A stretch of DNA of 60,701 nucleotides, taken from the NCBI GenBank assembly GCA_050945855.1, contig JBMNTS010000007.1:1-60701 (forward strand), read 5' to 3'. Source of the stretch: CAYSNP01 sp050945855 (GTDB lineage: Bacteria > Bacillota > Clostridia > Christensenellales > DTU072). Below, piece after piece: positions 25,197 through 33,958 of this stretch. The position numbers and the translations under genes are program-made. Numbering within the stretch: the stretch's first letter is position 1; each line of letters starts with the position of its first letter. The notes below the pieces were generated by a model. The model ran no database searches, was not told the DNA's origin, and saw nothing but the letters and a program-made list of their open reading frames with translations.

Positions 25197-26528
25197 ATGA
25201 ATAAACAAGAAGTAATTGTATGTAAATTCGGCGGAACTTCCATGGCGACCAAAGACGCCATACTTAACGTTAAAAAAATTATAAGTCTCAACCCCGCCCG
25301 CAGATTTGTTGTGGTATCCGCTCCCGGCAAGCGATATGACGGAGATATCAAAGTAACCGATCTGCTTTATGCGTGCTTTGAGCAAAAGCAGGCTTCGGGC
25401 AGTTGCGGACAGGCGTTTTATAAGGTCAGAGAGCGGTTTGACTCTCTTTTAGCCGACTTGGGGCTTGATATAGACCTTAGCCCTTATTACAAGGAAATTG
25501 AGGAAGGCATCAACAGAAGCGCTTCCGCCGATTACGCCGCTTCCAGAGGGGAGTATCTTGCGGCGATAGTAATGGCGGCGGTATTGGGCTACAAGTTTTG
25601 CGACAGCGCGCAGCTGATAGAGTTTGACGAAAAGGGGCGGTACGCCTCCGAGGCTACCATCGAGAAAGCTGAAAAGGAGTTAAAGGCCCAATGCAGAGTG
25701 GTAATACCCGGCTTTTACGGAGCGAAACCCAACGGGGAAATAACTACTTTCTCCCGCGGTGGGTCTGATATTACCGGAGCAATTATCGCCAAGGCGGTAC
25801 AGGCGGACGTGTATGAAAACTGGACGGACGTAAACGGGTTTATGACCGCGGACCCCCGCATTGTTAAAGACCCCCTGCGCATTAACGCGCTTACATATGA
25901 CGAGTTAAGAGAGCTTTCTTATATGGGCGCCAATGTGCTGCACCCTTTAAGCACCTTTCCCGTAAAGGAGAAGAACATACCCATCAACATCAAAAATACT
26001 TTTGATATTGAGGACACCGGCACATTTATCGTGCCCAATTTCGCCAAGGTGGAAGAGCGCACGGTTACCGGCATCGCGGGCAAAAGGGGCTACCATACCA
26101 TATTTATCAAAAAGTCTATGATGAACGACGAGATAGGCTTCGGGCGCAAAGCGCTCAGCGTGCTGGAGGATTTGGGGATATCCTTTGAGCATTTGCCCAC
26201 AGGCATAGACACCATGAGCATTATAATAGAAAACAGCCAGCTCAAGGGCAAGGAACAAAAAGTGGTGGACAAACTTCAGGAAGTATTGCGCCCCGATTAC
26301 ATCGAGCTTACCAGCGGTCTGGCTTTAATCGCGATAGTGGGCAGAGGTATGATTAAACGCACCGGTACCGCCGCGCGCGTGTGCAAAGCGCTTGCCGACA
26401 ACGATATAAATATCCGTATGATAGACCAGGGCTCCAGCGAATTAAACATTATTATAGGAGTCAGCGAAAAGGACTGCGAAGAGGCAATCCGGGCTTTATA
26501 TAACGAATTTTTCGGTCCGCATTCCTAA
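25197..26528 (+). CDS. lysC: Aspartate kinase
   Basis: The protein is 443 residues from the ATG at 25197 (AAGGA six bases upstream); a TTG or ATG further up would overlap DUF1015. It has CKFGGTSMATKDA at the N-terminus, the nucleotide/aspartate motif TTFSRGGSDITGAI near residue 185 and two C-terminal ACT domains (about 300-440), so it is a monofunctional, allosterically regulated enzyme. It phosphorylates L-aspartate for lysine, threonine and methionine synthesis. The stop overlaps the convergent DUF4364 gene by 4 bases. Confidence 0.95.
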   Translation: MNKQEVIVCKFGGTSMATKDAILNVKKIISLNPARRFVVVSAPGKRYDGDIKVTDLLYACFEQKQASGSCGQAFYKVRERFDSLLADLGLDIDLSPYYKEIEEGINRSASADYAASRGEYLAAIVMAAVLGYKFCDSAQLIEFDEKGRYASEATIEKAEKELKAQCRVVIPGFYGAKPNGEITTFSRGGSDITGAIIAKAVQADVYENWTDVNGFMTADPRIVKDPLRINALTYDELRELSYMGANVLHPLSTFPVKEKNIPINIKNTFDIEDTGTFIVPNFAKVEERTVTGIAGKRGYHTIFIKKSMMNDEIGFGRKALSVLEDLGISFEHLPTGIDTMSIIIENSQLKGKEQKVVDKLQEVLRPDYIELTSGLALIAIVGRGMIKRTGTAARVCKALADNDINIRMIDQGSSELNIIIGVSEKDCEEAIRALYNEFFGPHS

Positions 26529-27052
26529 TCTTCCAATAACAATTCGTAAATAGCTTTATAAACTTCGGGCGCTTTGTTTACCCAGTTATTATGCAGGGCA
26601 AGCGCCTTTTGTCTTTTGTCGAGGTTAAGCTCAAGCTTAAACATTTCTTTATCTATATCCAGAATTTTAAGGGATACCGTAAAGGTGTTATCCGCGTTTT
26701 TATAATAATCGCTGATAAACTCCTGCTTTACCTTCATGGCGAATTTGTCCCGCTTAAGGATTTCGGAGATATCATCCCTTAAGGATTTTGGGATATCGTT
26801 GTAAAAGGATTCCAGACAGTTGCGTCCTTCGCTGGTGATGACAAGATGCGTTTTGTTTTGTCCTGTGGCGATTTTTTTGACAAAGCCGAACTCTATCAAT
26901 TCATAAATAACATGCTTGCAGTACATGTAGGGGATAAGATTGTACTCCGAAGAACATAACTCCAGCAGAATATCCTCGTCTATGGGCATTTCCAATTTGC
27001 CCAAAATAAAGAGGATAAGCAGCTTATTGTTTATATTCTCGTCGTGAATCAT
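26525..27052 (-). CDS. DUF4364 family protein (winged-helix-like)
   Basis: The 175-residue protein matches the DUF4364 family of Clostridia. An N-terminal winged-helix-type domain (residues 8-75, NNKLLILFILGKLEMPIDED onward) is followed by a C-terminal alpha/beta domain (KILDIDKEMFKLELNLDKR). It is probably a PadR-like DNA- or ligand-binding regulator, but no target is known. GGGGAGGGGG precedes the ATG, 15 bases after the peptidase stop, so the two are co-transcribed. Confidence 0.85.
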   Translation of the reverse strand: MIHDENINNKLLILFILGKLEMPIDEDILLELCSSEYNLIPYMYCKHVIYELIEFGFVKKIATGQNKTHLVITSEGRNCLESFYNDIPKSLRDDISEILKRDKFAMKVKQEFISDYYKNADNTFTVSLKILDIDKEMFKLELNLDKRQKALALHNNWVNKAPEVYKAIYELLLED

Positions 27053-27067
27053 GCCCCCTCCCCGCTT

Positions 27068-28516
27068 TTACAGACAAGTACGCTCCATCAGCCGGTGGAA
27101 AAATTCCGCCGCTTTCTTCAGATCCGCCTTATTGCACCTTTCATTGATTGCGTGTATACGGGACTGGTCCTCCTCGGTGACATAGAAAGGGGTAAAGCGG
27201 TAAACGTTTTTAGTAAGCGCGTAGTAATACTTGGCGTCCGTAGCCGCTATAAAGGGATAGGGAGCGGTCACGTATCCGGGAAAAACCTCGCTGATTGTAC
27301 GGGTAAGCTCGCGGTATGCGGGAGAGGTGATGTCGCTTACCTCGGTGGGGTCTATCGAGCCAGGCTGGATTGTGACCTTTACGTCTTTGCCCACAACTTT
27401 TTTGATGTGCTTTACCACATCCTCTATGGTTTCATTGGTATTGATACGGCAATTGATATTGGCAAAAGCCTTGGGCGGCAGCACGTTGGGAGCTGTCGCG
27501 CCGGAAAGCATGGTAGGCGCAAAAGTGGTGCAAAGCAGGCTTTTGGTCACGGGGTGCACTTTTGAGAACACGAATTTAAGCAAAGGGGAAAGAATATCCC
27601 TGTTAACGATAAAGAACTTGAACAGCGGTTTCATATAAGGCGCCAAAGCCTTGAACATATCTTTGGTGGGTTGCGTCCATGTCGCTTTCATAGGCGTGGT
27701 TTCCACGTCGTATACCGCTTCGCAAAGCTTGCCCACCGCGGTCCTTGCGGTGGGGCTGGAGGCGTGGCCGCCCGCCTTTTCCACTTCCAGTCCTATATCC
27801 ACATATCCTTTTTCGCATATTCCTATCAACGCTATTCTTCCGTCGACGCCCACCAAACCGCCGTCAAGCACAATGCCCCCTTCGTCTATCACGTATTCAA
27901 ACTTAATGCCTTTTTTAGCAAGGTGCTCCACTATATTAAGCGCGCCTTCCTTACCCGTATATTCCTCATCGTGCCCGAAGCAGCAATAAATCGTGCGCTT
28001 GGGCTTGCGGCCTTCTTCCAAAATTTTGTCCAGCGCGGCAAGCACGGCAATCATTTGCCCTTTCATATCCATACTGCCTCTGCCGTATACAAATTCGTCC
28101 GTAATTTCGCCGGAGAAAGGCGGCACCTCCCAGCCTTCGGAGGGAGCGGGCACCACGTCCTGATGCGCTAAAAAGCCCGCGGGCAAAAGCGACTCGTCCG
28201 AACCCGCTATCTTGATTATTAAGCTGTAATCGTAAATTTTTGTAACTTCCGCATTCTTAAAGATATGGGGAAACGTGTTCTCCAAATATTTGTGGTATTC
28301 CAGGAAAGGCGCGTAACTCATCCCCTCTTTGATTACGGTAACGGTAGGCACCTGTACCGCTCCGGACAGCTTTTTTGCCAATTCCTCCTCGTCAAAATCA
28401 ACGCCGGTATAATCCGACTTTTCTGTTTCCGCGGGTTTTGCAAGTAATGTTCTGACAATCATAAAAATCAGCAAGCCGCCAAAAAGCGCAAGCAAAGACC
28501 ATAAAAAGTATTCCAT
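27068..28516 (-). CDS. M20 family metallopeptidase (PM20D1/CPS1-like)
   Basis: The 482-residue protein has an N-terminal membrane anchor (about 3-24) and an M20 dizinc catalytic domain: GFLAHQDVVP with His and Asp ligands near residue 120, SMDMKGQ with the bridging Asp, GHDEEYTGKEGA with the catalytic Glu, and a late His in SRIHAINERC. The dimerisation domain lies between. It should hydrolyse a peptide or N-acyl amino acid. AAGGAG precedes the ATG at 28516. Confidence 0.92.
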   Translation of the reverse strand: MEYFLWSLLALFGGLLIFMIVRTLLAKPAETEKSDYTGVDFDEEELAKKLSGAVQVPTVTVIKEGMSYAPFLEYHKYLENTFPHIFKNAEVTKIYDYSLIIKIAGSDESLLPAGFLAHQDVVPAPSEGWEVPPFSGEITDEFVYGRGSMDMKGQMIAVLAALDKILEEGRKPKRTIYCCFGHDEEYTGKEGALNIVEHLAKKGIKFEYVIDEGGIVLDGGLVGVDGRIALIGICEKGYVDIGLEVEKAGGHASSPTARTAVGKLCEAVYDVETTPMKATWTQPTKDMFKALAPYMKPLFKFFIVNRDILSPLLKFVFSKVHPVTKSLLCTTFAPTMLSGATAPNVLPPKAFANINCRINTNETIEDVVKHIKKVVGKDVKVTIQPGSIDPTEVSDITSPAYRELTRTISEVFPGYVTAPYPFIAATDAKYYYALTKNVYRFTPFYVTEEDQSRIHAINERCNKADLKKAAEFFHRLMERTCL

Positions 28517-28619
28517 TTATTTTCTCCTTAACAAGGTTTGAGTATTGTATATTGTATACTCTTTCCTCCTCTTTTGCAAGAGAAGAGCATACTTTGCCCA
28601 AGGTGTGGGGGCAGAGTGT

Positions 28620-29528
28620 CTATTCGGTGATTTCGTCAATCAACAGGTTCGCTCCGCCGCCTATTGTCAGCGCGACCAGGTTGCCTCTTATTTCATAAGA
28701 AAAAACAACAGGCTCCTCTGATATCTCGTTCAATTCGTTCAGCGTTTCCACCACAGCGTCTTTAAAACTTTCCGCGTAAATTTCTTCCTTCATGCAAAAG
28801 ACAGTTGATTGATCCAACCAGTTTACTAACAGGTCGATTTTGTCTATAAGGGCAGGCGCATCAAAAATCTCCGTAAAAGCCGCTATCTTTTCCGGGGTGT
28901 CCAGCACGCAATCCTCCGGATCGATATCCTCTATTTGGTATATCTCGATAAGCTGTTCTATTCTGCCCGTAAAGAAGGATTTGGTGTAGAAATTGTAATC
29001 GAATACCCATACGGCGTATAAAGTAGGGTGACCCGAAATGCCCATAGTGTAGCTGCTGTGGTCCGCATATTCCGCTTCTCCGTCAGCAGTCGTCGCCCAG
29101 CCCTCAAAGAGGTATCCGAACTTTGTAAACTCGTTTTCCGGCAGCAAAGCGGCATCGCCGGAGCGGATAATTACGGGAGCCATGGAACCCGACCCGCTGT
29201 TGGCGTCAAAACTCAGGGTATGCTCAACCCCCTTCCACTTTGCGTACAGCGTAATTTCCTGCAGCGCGTTCTGGCGGATATTGGTCAGGGTGGCAGGCAT
29301 GGTGCAGTAAATGTCCGTAAACCAGCCGTCAAAGATATACCCCTCCCTTTCCGGGGTGGGGAAATTTGCTTTTTTTACCCACGCGCCGATTTTCACAACG
29401 TCCGTTACCTCGCTTCCGCCTCTGGAATCAAAGGTAACGGTATATTCGTTTTTGCTGCAGGAGCATAAAAGCAAAGGCAGCAGCAGTACCAAAAAAACGG
29501 CGATAGCCCGACCTCTTTTATTCTTCAT
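28620..29528 (-). CDS. Lipoprotein with InlB B-repeats
   Basis: A 302-residue surface lipoprotein. The signal peptide ends in the lipobox LLCSC near residue 24. Two InlB B-repeat (Listeria-Bacteroides) modules follow, each with a GYIFDGWFTD or GYLFEGWATT core and a closing LYAKW or LYAVW. The C-terminal 110 residues are unique. Such repeats are common in surface adhesins of gut Clostridia. It follows the FAD oxidoreductase by 21 bases and has AAGGAG before its ATG. Confidence 0.85.
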   Translation of the reverse strand: MKNKRGRAIAVFLVLLLPLLLCSCSKNEYTVTFDSRGGSEVTDVVKIGAWVKKANFPTPEREGYIFDGWFTDIYCTMPATLTNIRQNALQEITLYAKWKGVEHTLSFDANSGSGSMAPVIIRSGDAALLPENEFTKFGYLFEGWATTADGEAEYADHSSYTMGISGHPTLYAVWVFDYNFYTKSFFTGRIEQLIEIYQIEDIDPEDCVLDTPEKIAAFTEIFDAPALIDKIDLLVNWLDQSTVFCMKEEIYAESFKDAVVETLNELNEISEEPVVFSYEIRGNLVALTIGGGANLLIDEITE

Positions 29529-29549
29529 AATAAAAACTCCTTATAGTTT

Positions 29550-30941
29550 TTAGGCTTGCTCCTTTTCCATACGGATAATGTTATCGGCCATAGACCCCGC
29601 TTTTTCCCACAGAACGCAAGCCTTGTTCCGCCATTCCTCAAAGCCTTCCGGCGAATCCGGGTACGCCTTATAGTGTTTTTCCAGCGCGCCCGCCACAGTT
29701 ACCGACTTGAGCAGGGCTTTTACCGTCTTAAAACGGATATTGCCCGTAATTACTCCCCCAAGCACCTTTGCTCCTAAGGCAAGAATATCGCCAAGAGAAA
29801 GTTTTGAGGCAAATTCCTTATTCATGCGGGTCATAAGATCGCTTTTGAATACTATGTCTTTTTTGAACTCATAATCATTTTCACCCGCGGTAGCGTCCAC
29901 CGCTCCCGTAAGAGTGGCAAGAAGATTGGCGAAGTCCGCTCCCTGCGTGCGGTTGTATCTGACGTTGGTCTGCCACAGCGCTTCCCTGGTGGGATACGCC
30001 CCGTTCTTCATAGCCTCTCCCGCCACGTCGGCGGCTATGGCGCACAGATTCCACGCCGCGGTGATTCCCTCTCCGCTGAAAGGTTTGGTAATGCAGGCGC
30101 TGTCGCCCAATGTCACAAAGCCGTCCCCCACAAAGGAATAGGGCGGCCGTCTGTAAGGCGTAGTGCCTTTTTCTATTTTCTCCAATTCATGTTCGGGCAG
30201 TTGTATTACTTTTGTAAACTTTTCAAAGCATTGTTCGGCGTATTCGTAAGACAGGTTAGCCCCTACCCCGAAAAGCGCGCCGTTGGGATCGGACTGCGGC
30301 GCCAGCCACGTTTTATAATAAGGATAATTGATAACGTGAGGCACTCTGTCCTTATCCGGGTACTTCAGCTTGACATACCGCAGGATAACGTAGAACTTGT
30401 CCGTATCCTCTATCTTAAAATCTTCCACCATAGTGGAAGGGCGCAGTTTTGTGCGTACCGCGGAGCCTATGCCCGAGCAGTCCGCCACCAGCCTTGCCTC
30501 AATCGTTTTGACTTGGCCGTCTGCTTCCGCTTTGATTCCCGAGATTTTGTTATCCTTATATATCAGGTCGACAAATTTGGTGTTGAGGGAATACTCCACT
30601 CCGCTTTCCTGCGCCCATTTCTTTAATCTTAACAGGAAAGGGTTGAGTTTCATAACGATAAAGGAATATTCGGTAAGCTTGGGATAGTTGCCGTAAGCGG
30701 AACGGCTAAGGCTTTGGTCAAACGTGCTTACGTAATCCGCATCCCCCTCCTTAGGCTTAGGCACATTGTATTTATCGAAATAATCCTTATCAATATGGAA
30801 AATATCCAATCTCTGCCCCAAAGCGTTTTCGCTGCTTCTGTCGATAACCAGTACGGAATAACCTTTCTCCGCCATCCTCTTGGCGAAGAAAGAACCCGCG
30901 GTGCCCGCTCCTACCACTACCACATCGTATTTGGATTTCAT
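29550..30941 (-). CDS. FAD-dependent oxidoreductase, geranylgeranyl-reductase-like
   Basis: The start is the ATG at 30941, behind GGAGAGG; the frame extends a further 13 codons without an initiation site. The 463-residue flavoprotein has VVVVGAGTAGSFFAKRMAEK for ADP binding and VTLGDSACITKPFSGEGIT near residue 280, the GD-type FAD motif of the geranylgeranyl reductase/PHBH group. Family members reduce or hydroxylate hydrophobic, often isoprenoid, substrates. The substrate here is unknown. It lies 13 bases downstream of the aldolase. Confidence 0.85.
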   Translation of the reverse strand: MKSKYDVVVVGAGTAGSFFAKRMAEKGYSVLVIDRSSENALGQRLDIFHIDKDYFDKYNVPKPKEGDADYVSTFDQSLSRSAYGNYPKLTEYSFIVMKLNPFLLRLKKWAQESGVEYSLNTKFVDLIYKDNKISGIKAEADGQVKTIEARLVADCSGIGSAVRTKLRPSTMVEDFKIEDTDKFYVILRYVKLKYPDKDRVPHVINYPYYKTWLAPQSDPNGALFGVGANLSYEYAEQCFEKFTKVIQLPEHELEKIEKGTTPYRRPPYSFVGDGFVTLGDSACITKPFSGEGITAAWNLCAIAADVAGEAMKNGAYPTREALWQTNVRYNRTQGADFANLLATLTGAVDATAGENDYEFKKDIVFKSDLMTRMNKEFASKLSLGDILALGAKVLGGVITGNIRFKTVKALLKSVTVAGALEKHYKAYPDSPEGFEEWRNKACVLWEKAGSMADNIIRMEKEQA

Positions 30942-30954
30942 TTTTACCTCTCCG

Positions 30955-31785
30955 TTATTGTAATATTTTAAGTTTTTCAAAGATAACTTTTTTTACTTCT
31001 TCTCTGCCTATTGCCTGATAGACTTTAGGGTCGTACACCTTGGCGTCCGCAAGCGAAAGTCTTACCCCTTTGGTATAAGCCTGCCTCAGCTCGGTCGCGA
31101 AATTTATTTTGGCAATGCCCGCTTGTACGCATTGTATCAGCGTGTCCTCGTCCAGACCCGAAGCCCCGTGCAGCACCAGCGGCGCGCTTACCGCATTGCG
31201 CAACGCGGCAATCCGCTCAAAATCTATTACCGGCTTGCCTTTGTATTCGCCGTGCGCCGTTCCTACCCCAACCGCGACAAAATCCACTTTGCTTTCCCGC
31301 ACAAATCTTATGCATTCCTCAACGTCCGTATAGGCGACTTTACTTTCCAGACCGTCTTCCACTCCCCCCACTTTGCCTATTTCGCCTTCCGCGGACAATC
31401 CCTTGCGGTGAGCGTAGCGGCAAACCTCAGCCGTTAAGGCAATGTTGTCTTCAAGCGGCAGTCGGGAGCCGTCAATCATAACCGAGGAATATCCCGCGTC
31501 CGCGCATTGTTTGCAGACCTCAAAACTGTTGCCGTGGTCAAGGTGCAGGGCAATATCTACGCCTGCTACGCTGCTCACAATCCCCGCCACCATTGCCCTC
31601 AGCGTTTTGGCTCCGGCATAGTTTACCGTGGTGTATGTGGTCTGAATAATGACAGGCGCATTAATCTCTTTGGCGCATTCGGCGACAGCCCTTGCCATAT
31701 CCATGTTTTCTATATTGAAAGCACAGACCGCCTTACCTTGCTTTTGCGCGCGTTTTAATAACGTAATCGTGTTTACCAATGGCAT
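30955..31785 (-). CDS. Class II fructose/tagatose-bisphosphate aldolase family protein
   Basis: The 276-residue protein has the zinc-site motif ALHLDHGNS near residue 80, the second-metal acidic segment SAEGEIGKVGGVED, VGTAHGEYKG and VLHGASGL, which bind metal and phosphate. The length suits GatY/KbaY/FbaA-like enzymes. It cleaves or forms a ketose bisphosphate to dihydroxyacetone phosphate plus aldehyde. It is first in a unit with the FAD oxidoreductase and the InlB lipoprotein and is transcribed from 31823-31850. Confidence 0.93.
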   Translation of the reverse strand: MPLVNTITLLKRAQKQGKAVCAFNIENMDMARAVAECAKEINAPVIIQTTYTTVNYAGAKTLRAMVAGIVSSVAGVDIALHLDHGNSFEVCKQCADAGYSSVMIDGSRLPLEDNIALTAEVCRYAHRKGLSAEGEIGKVGGVEDGLESKVAYTDVEECIRFVRESKVDFVAVGVGTAHGEYKGKPVIDFERIAALRNAVSAPLVLHGASGLDEDTLIQCVQAGIAKINFATELRQAYTKGVRLSLADAKVYDPKVYQAIGREEVKKVIFEKLKILQ

Positions 31786-31822
31786 AATTATTTCTCTGCC
31801 CAGTGATTAAAAGGATAATTAT

Positions 31823-31850
31823 ATTATACACCAAAGCGGGTGATTTTCAA
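31823..31850 (-). promoter_or_regulatory. Promoter of the aldolase unit
   Basis: TTGAAA and TATAAT on the minus strand are separated by 16 bases. Confidence 0.7.
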
Positions 31851-31909
31851 GTACTATATTGAGAGGCGGTCATATTAATCGGGCAATAACACGATTTATG
31901 CCGTAAATG

Positions 31910-31938
31910 TTGTATAACGCCTTTATTTTTGATATAAT
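31910..31938 (+). promoter_or_regulatory. Promoter of the HD-domain gene
   Basis: TTGTAT and TATAAT are separated by 17 bases; transcription would start near 31945, only about seven bases before a strong AAGGAGG. Confidence 0.7.
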
Positions 31939-31971
31939 ATAAAGGCGCGATAAGGAGGCTTTATAAAAAAC

Positions 31972-32535
31972 TTGACTTTTGATGAACCCAGGGATTATAT
32001 AATCACCTTCACCAAACGAAAATTTAATCCTATCACACCTTCCGAGGAAGATATAGTGATAGAGGACGTGGCGCACGCTCTTTCCCTGCTCAGCCGCGCG
32101 GGCGGTCACAGCAAAACCTTTTACAGCGTTGCCCAGCACTGCATAAACTGCGCCAAAGAGGCAAAGGCAAGGGGGTGCAGCGAAAGGGTGCAGCTTGCCT
32201 GCCTTCTGCACGACGCTTCCGAAGCGTATATTGGGGATGTCACCAGGCCTTTTAAAAAACATCTTAAATATTATCTGGAAGTGGAAGAGAAGCTGCAGAG
32301 CGCGATATGGCATATTCTGGGAGTGACAGAGCTGACCGACCAAGAGCAAAGCAAGGTGTACGAAATTGACGACGCCCTTTTGTATTGCGAATTTATTGAG
32401 CTGATGGACGAGGTTATCTGCGAAAAGGCAAGCACACTTTACTCAAAGCCCGACTTTGAGGAAAGAGGGCATAACGAAGTGGAGAGGGAGTTTTTAGCCT
32501 TATATAATGCGCTTTTTGCCAAAGTCAACGCCTGA
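31972..32535 (+). CDS. HD-domain phosphohydrolase (YfbR-like)
   Basis: The HD metal site is complete: FYSVAQHCINCAKEA with the first His, LLHDASEAYIGD with His-Asp, and a distal Asp in IDDALLYCEF. Length and motifs fit small HD hydrolases acting on nucleotides, such as 5'-deoxynucleotidases. The start codon is unclear. AAGGAGG at 31952-31958 lies 13 bases from the in-frame TTG at 31972, and there is no ATG or GTG in frame nearby; an ATA at 31963 has tighter spacing. The protein would be about 187 residues. Confidence 0.85.
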   Translation: MTFDEPRDYIITFTKRKFNPITPSEEDIVIEDVAHALSLLSRAGGHSKTFYSVAQHCINCAKEAKARGCSERVQLACLLHDASEAYIGDVTRPFKKHLKYYLEVEEKLQSAIWHILGVTELTDQEQSKVYEIDDALLYCEFIELMDEVICEKASTLYSKPDFEERGHNEVEREFLALYNALFAKVNA

Positions 32536-32560
32536 ATTTTGCCGATTTCACAAAAAATAC

Positions 32561-32587
32561 AAAACGGCTTGGCATAGCCGTTTTTTT
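32561..32587 (+). terminator. Terminator after the HD-domain gene
   Basis: AAAACGGCT and AGCCGTTTT form the stem, with a 6-base loop and a run of seven T. Confidence 0.9.
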
Positions 32588-32649
32588 ATTCTTACATATT
32601 TTCGGGGTACTGTCTCATAATAAAGGTAAATTACCATCCGGAGAAAAAT

Positions 32650-33645
32650 ATGAAGAACAGAAGCTCTATTATTTTAGCTATTTTAGCCCTGATTTTGATG
32701 CTGTCGGCGTTTATGCATATAGAGAGCGCTTACGCGCTCCCTGCCGCTAAGCCAAAAAAACACGATTTCGGCTTTACGCCCACGCCCATTGACAAGAGCA
32801 TCGCGGACAAGGGGGACGCGCGCGCGGCAGAGCATATTCTGCAAGTGGTGGACGCCAATCTGTCCGCCGCGCCTCATTACTCCTTTTATTCGCGCGGGGG
32901 CGGCAGCGCGGTATCCTCTTTTATGGATATGAGCGGAGAATTGGAGTACGGCATAATATTCTTAAAAGACAACGGGGCCATGTATATGCAAAGCGGAGCG
33001 CACGTAACCAGGCTTTCCTCATCGGCGGGGGAAAAGCTGTCCAACGCGGTAAAAGGGGTTATCGACCAGGCGGAACGCCATTACAGTCCGGACGGAAAAA
33101 CCTTTTATATTCAAAGGGTAAAAGGGTTTAAGGCAAAGACAAAAGTATTTGACAGGTTTCCTTACTCCGCATCCAACTTTTCCGCAAGCAAGGTGGAGGA
33201 AATGACAAAAGAGGAGTATTGCCGCAGCCAGTGCGTAAGAAAAGATATCTTTGAGCTAAGCAATATAGTAATGGACGCCTCCACCATAGACCCCGCAAGC
33301 GTTAAACTGGACCGCAAGGACAATCTCTACAGGTTATCCTTTTCAATCAATCTGGATGACGCGGGTATACGGGAAAAGGCCACCCGGTACGCCAGAGGAT
33401 TTTTGCGCTCCATATCCAACTCCGACGATTTGCAGTTTAAAGTTTTTAAGGTATATATGGAAGTATACGAAAACGGGCTGATTAAAAAATACACAAGGGA
33501 AGAGTCCTGGGGCGGCACGCTTAAACTGGGCATGGGTTTTCGCCCGGACGGCGTATCCAAATCCGCCAACTCCTTTCACTTCACCTTTGACCCCGTAAAA
33601 TGCAAAATCAAGGGCAATGGGATAGACACAAGCTGGATAAAATAA
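32650..33645 (+). CDS. Secreted protein of unknown function
   Basis: A 331-residue protein with a cleavable signal peptide (hydrophobic residues 8-24, cleavage probably after SAYA). The mature part is basic and beta-rich, with a central YRLSFSINLDDAGI block and a FKVFKVYMEVYENGLIKKY strand pair that recur in similar form in the protein at 14831-15748. No named domain was recognised. It is a single gene with GGAGA before the ATG and a terminator upstream. The low similarity to 14831 suggests a lineage-specific secreted family. Confidence 0.65.
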   Translation: MKNRSSIILAILALILMLSAFMHIESAYALPAAKPKKHDFGFTPTPIDKSIADKGDARAAEHILQVVDANLSAAPHYSFYSRGGGSAVSSFMDMSGELEYGIIFLKDNGAMYMQSGAHVTRLSSSAGEKLSNAVKGVIDQAERHYSPDGKTFYIQRVKGFKAKTKVFDRFPYSASNFSASKVEEMTKEEYCRSQCVRKDIFELSNIVMDASTIDPASVKLDRKDNLYRLSFSINLDDAGIREKATRYARGFLRSISNSDDLQFKVFKVYMEVYENGLIKKYTREESWGGTLKLGMGFRPDGVSKSANSFHFTFDPVKCKIKGNGIDTSWIK

Positions 33646-33732
33646 GCATATCTTTAAAAAAAGCGGCATAAGCCGACATTTATTTACAATATAAGCGTCA
33701 ATTCCGTCGATAAGCCGCCTTCTTTATCAAAA

Positions 33733-33805
33733 AACATCAATATTTTTCCGGGAAAAACCGGGAAGCCTTATCGCCGCGATGCGGATAATAAGGCCTTTTG
33801 ATGTT
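33733..33805 (+). ncRNA. Possible structured RNA: three-way junction in the gap before the hydrogenase operon
   Basis: The 313-base gap 33646-33958 holds no gene. Within it, AACATCAA (33733-33740) pairs perfectly with TTGATGTT (33798-33805). The enclosed bases fold into two more hairpins: TTCCGG with CCGGGAA (one bulge), and GCCTTAT with ATAAGGC, the latter capped by CCGC/GCGG. No long U-run follows, so it is not an ordinary terminator. It lies upstream of the hydrogenase promoter and so is not in that mRNA's leader. It could be the 3' end of the 32650 transcript or an independent small RNA. Confidence 0.35.
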
Positions 33806-33824
33806 AAAAAGCCGTTTCGTAGAC

Positions 33825-33870
33825 ATACAAGAATACTTGTTTTTGTAAATTTATACAAGTATTTTTGTAT
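33825..33870. promoter_or_regulatory. 16-base inverted repeat upstream of the hydrogenase promoter
   Basis: The left arm 33825-33840 (ATACAAGAATACTTGT) and right arm 33855-33870 (ACAAGTATTTTTGTAT) are inverted copies with one mismatch and a 14-base spacer. The centre lies about 44 bases upstream of the -35 box, a usual place for an activator site. Nothing in the sequence identifies the protein that binds. Confidence 0.6.
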
Positions 33871-33890
33871 GAAATTATCTGGTTTGGGGA

Positions 33891-33919
33891 TTGACAAAGG
33901 GCTTTTTTTGTTAGATAAT
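33891..33919 (+). promoter_or_regulatory. Promoter of the hydrogenase operon
   Basis: A consensus TTGACA and GATAAT are separated by 17 bases. AAAGGAGG then precedes the first ATG at 33959. Confidence 0.85.
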
Positions 33920-33958
33920 GGTATTTAATAGATAAAAAAATATCAAAGGAGGTCGGCA

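Noticed and set aside
33733..33805. Hammerhead ribozyme or purine riboswitch
   Set aside because: The three-stem shape is suggestive, but the hammerhead core CTGATGA/GAAA and the purine-riboswitch loop motifs are absent.
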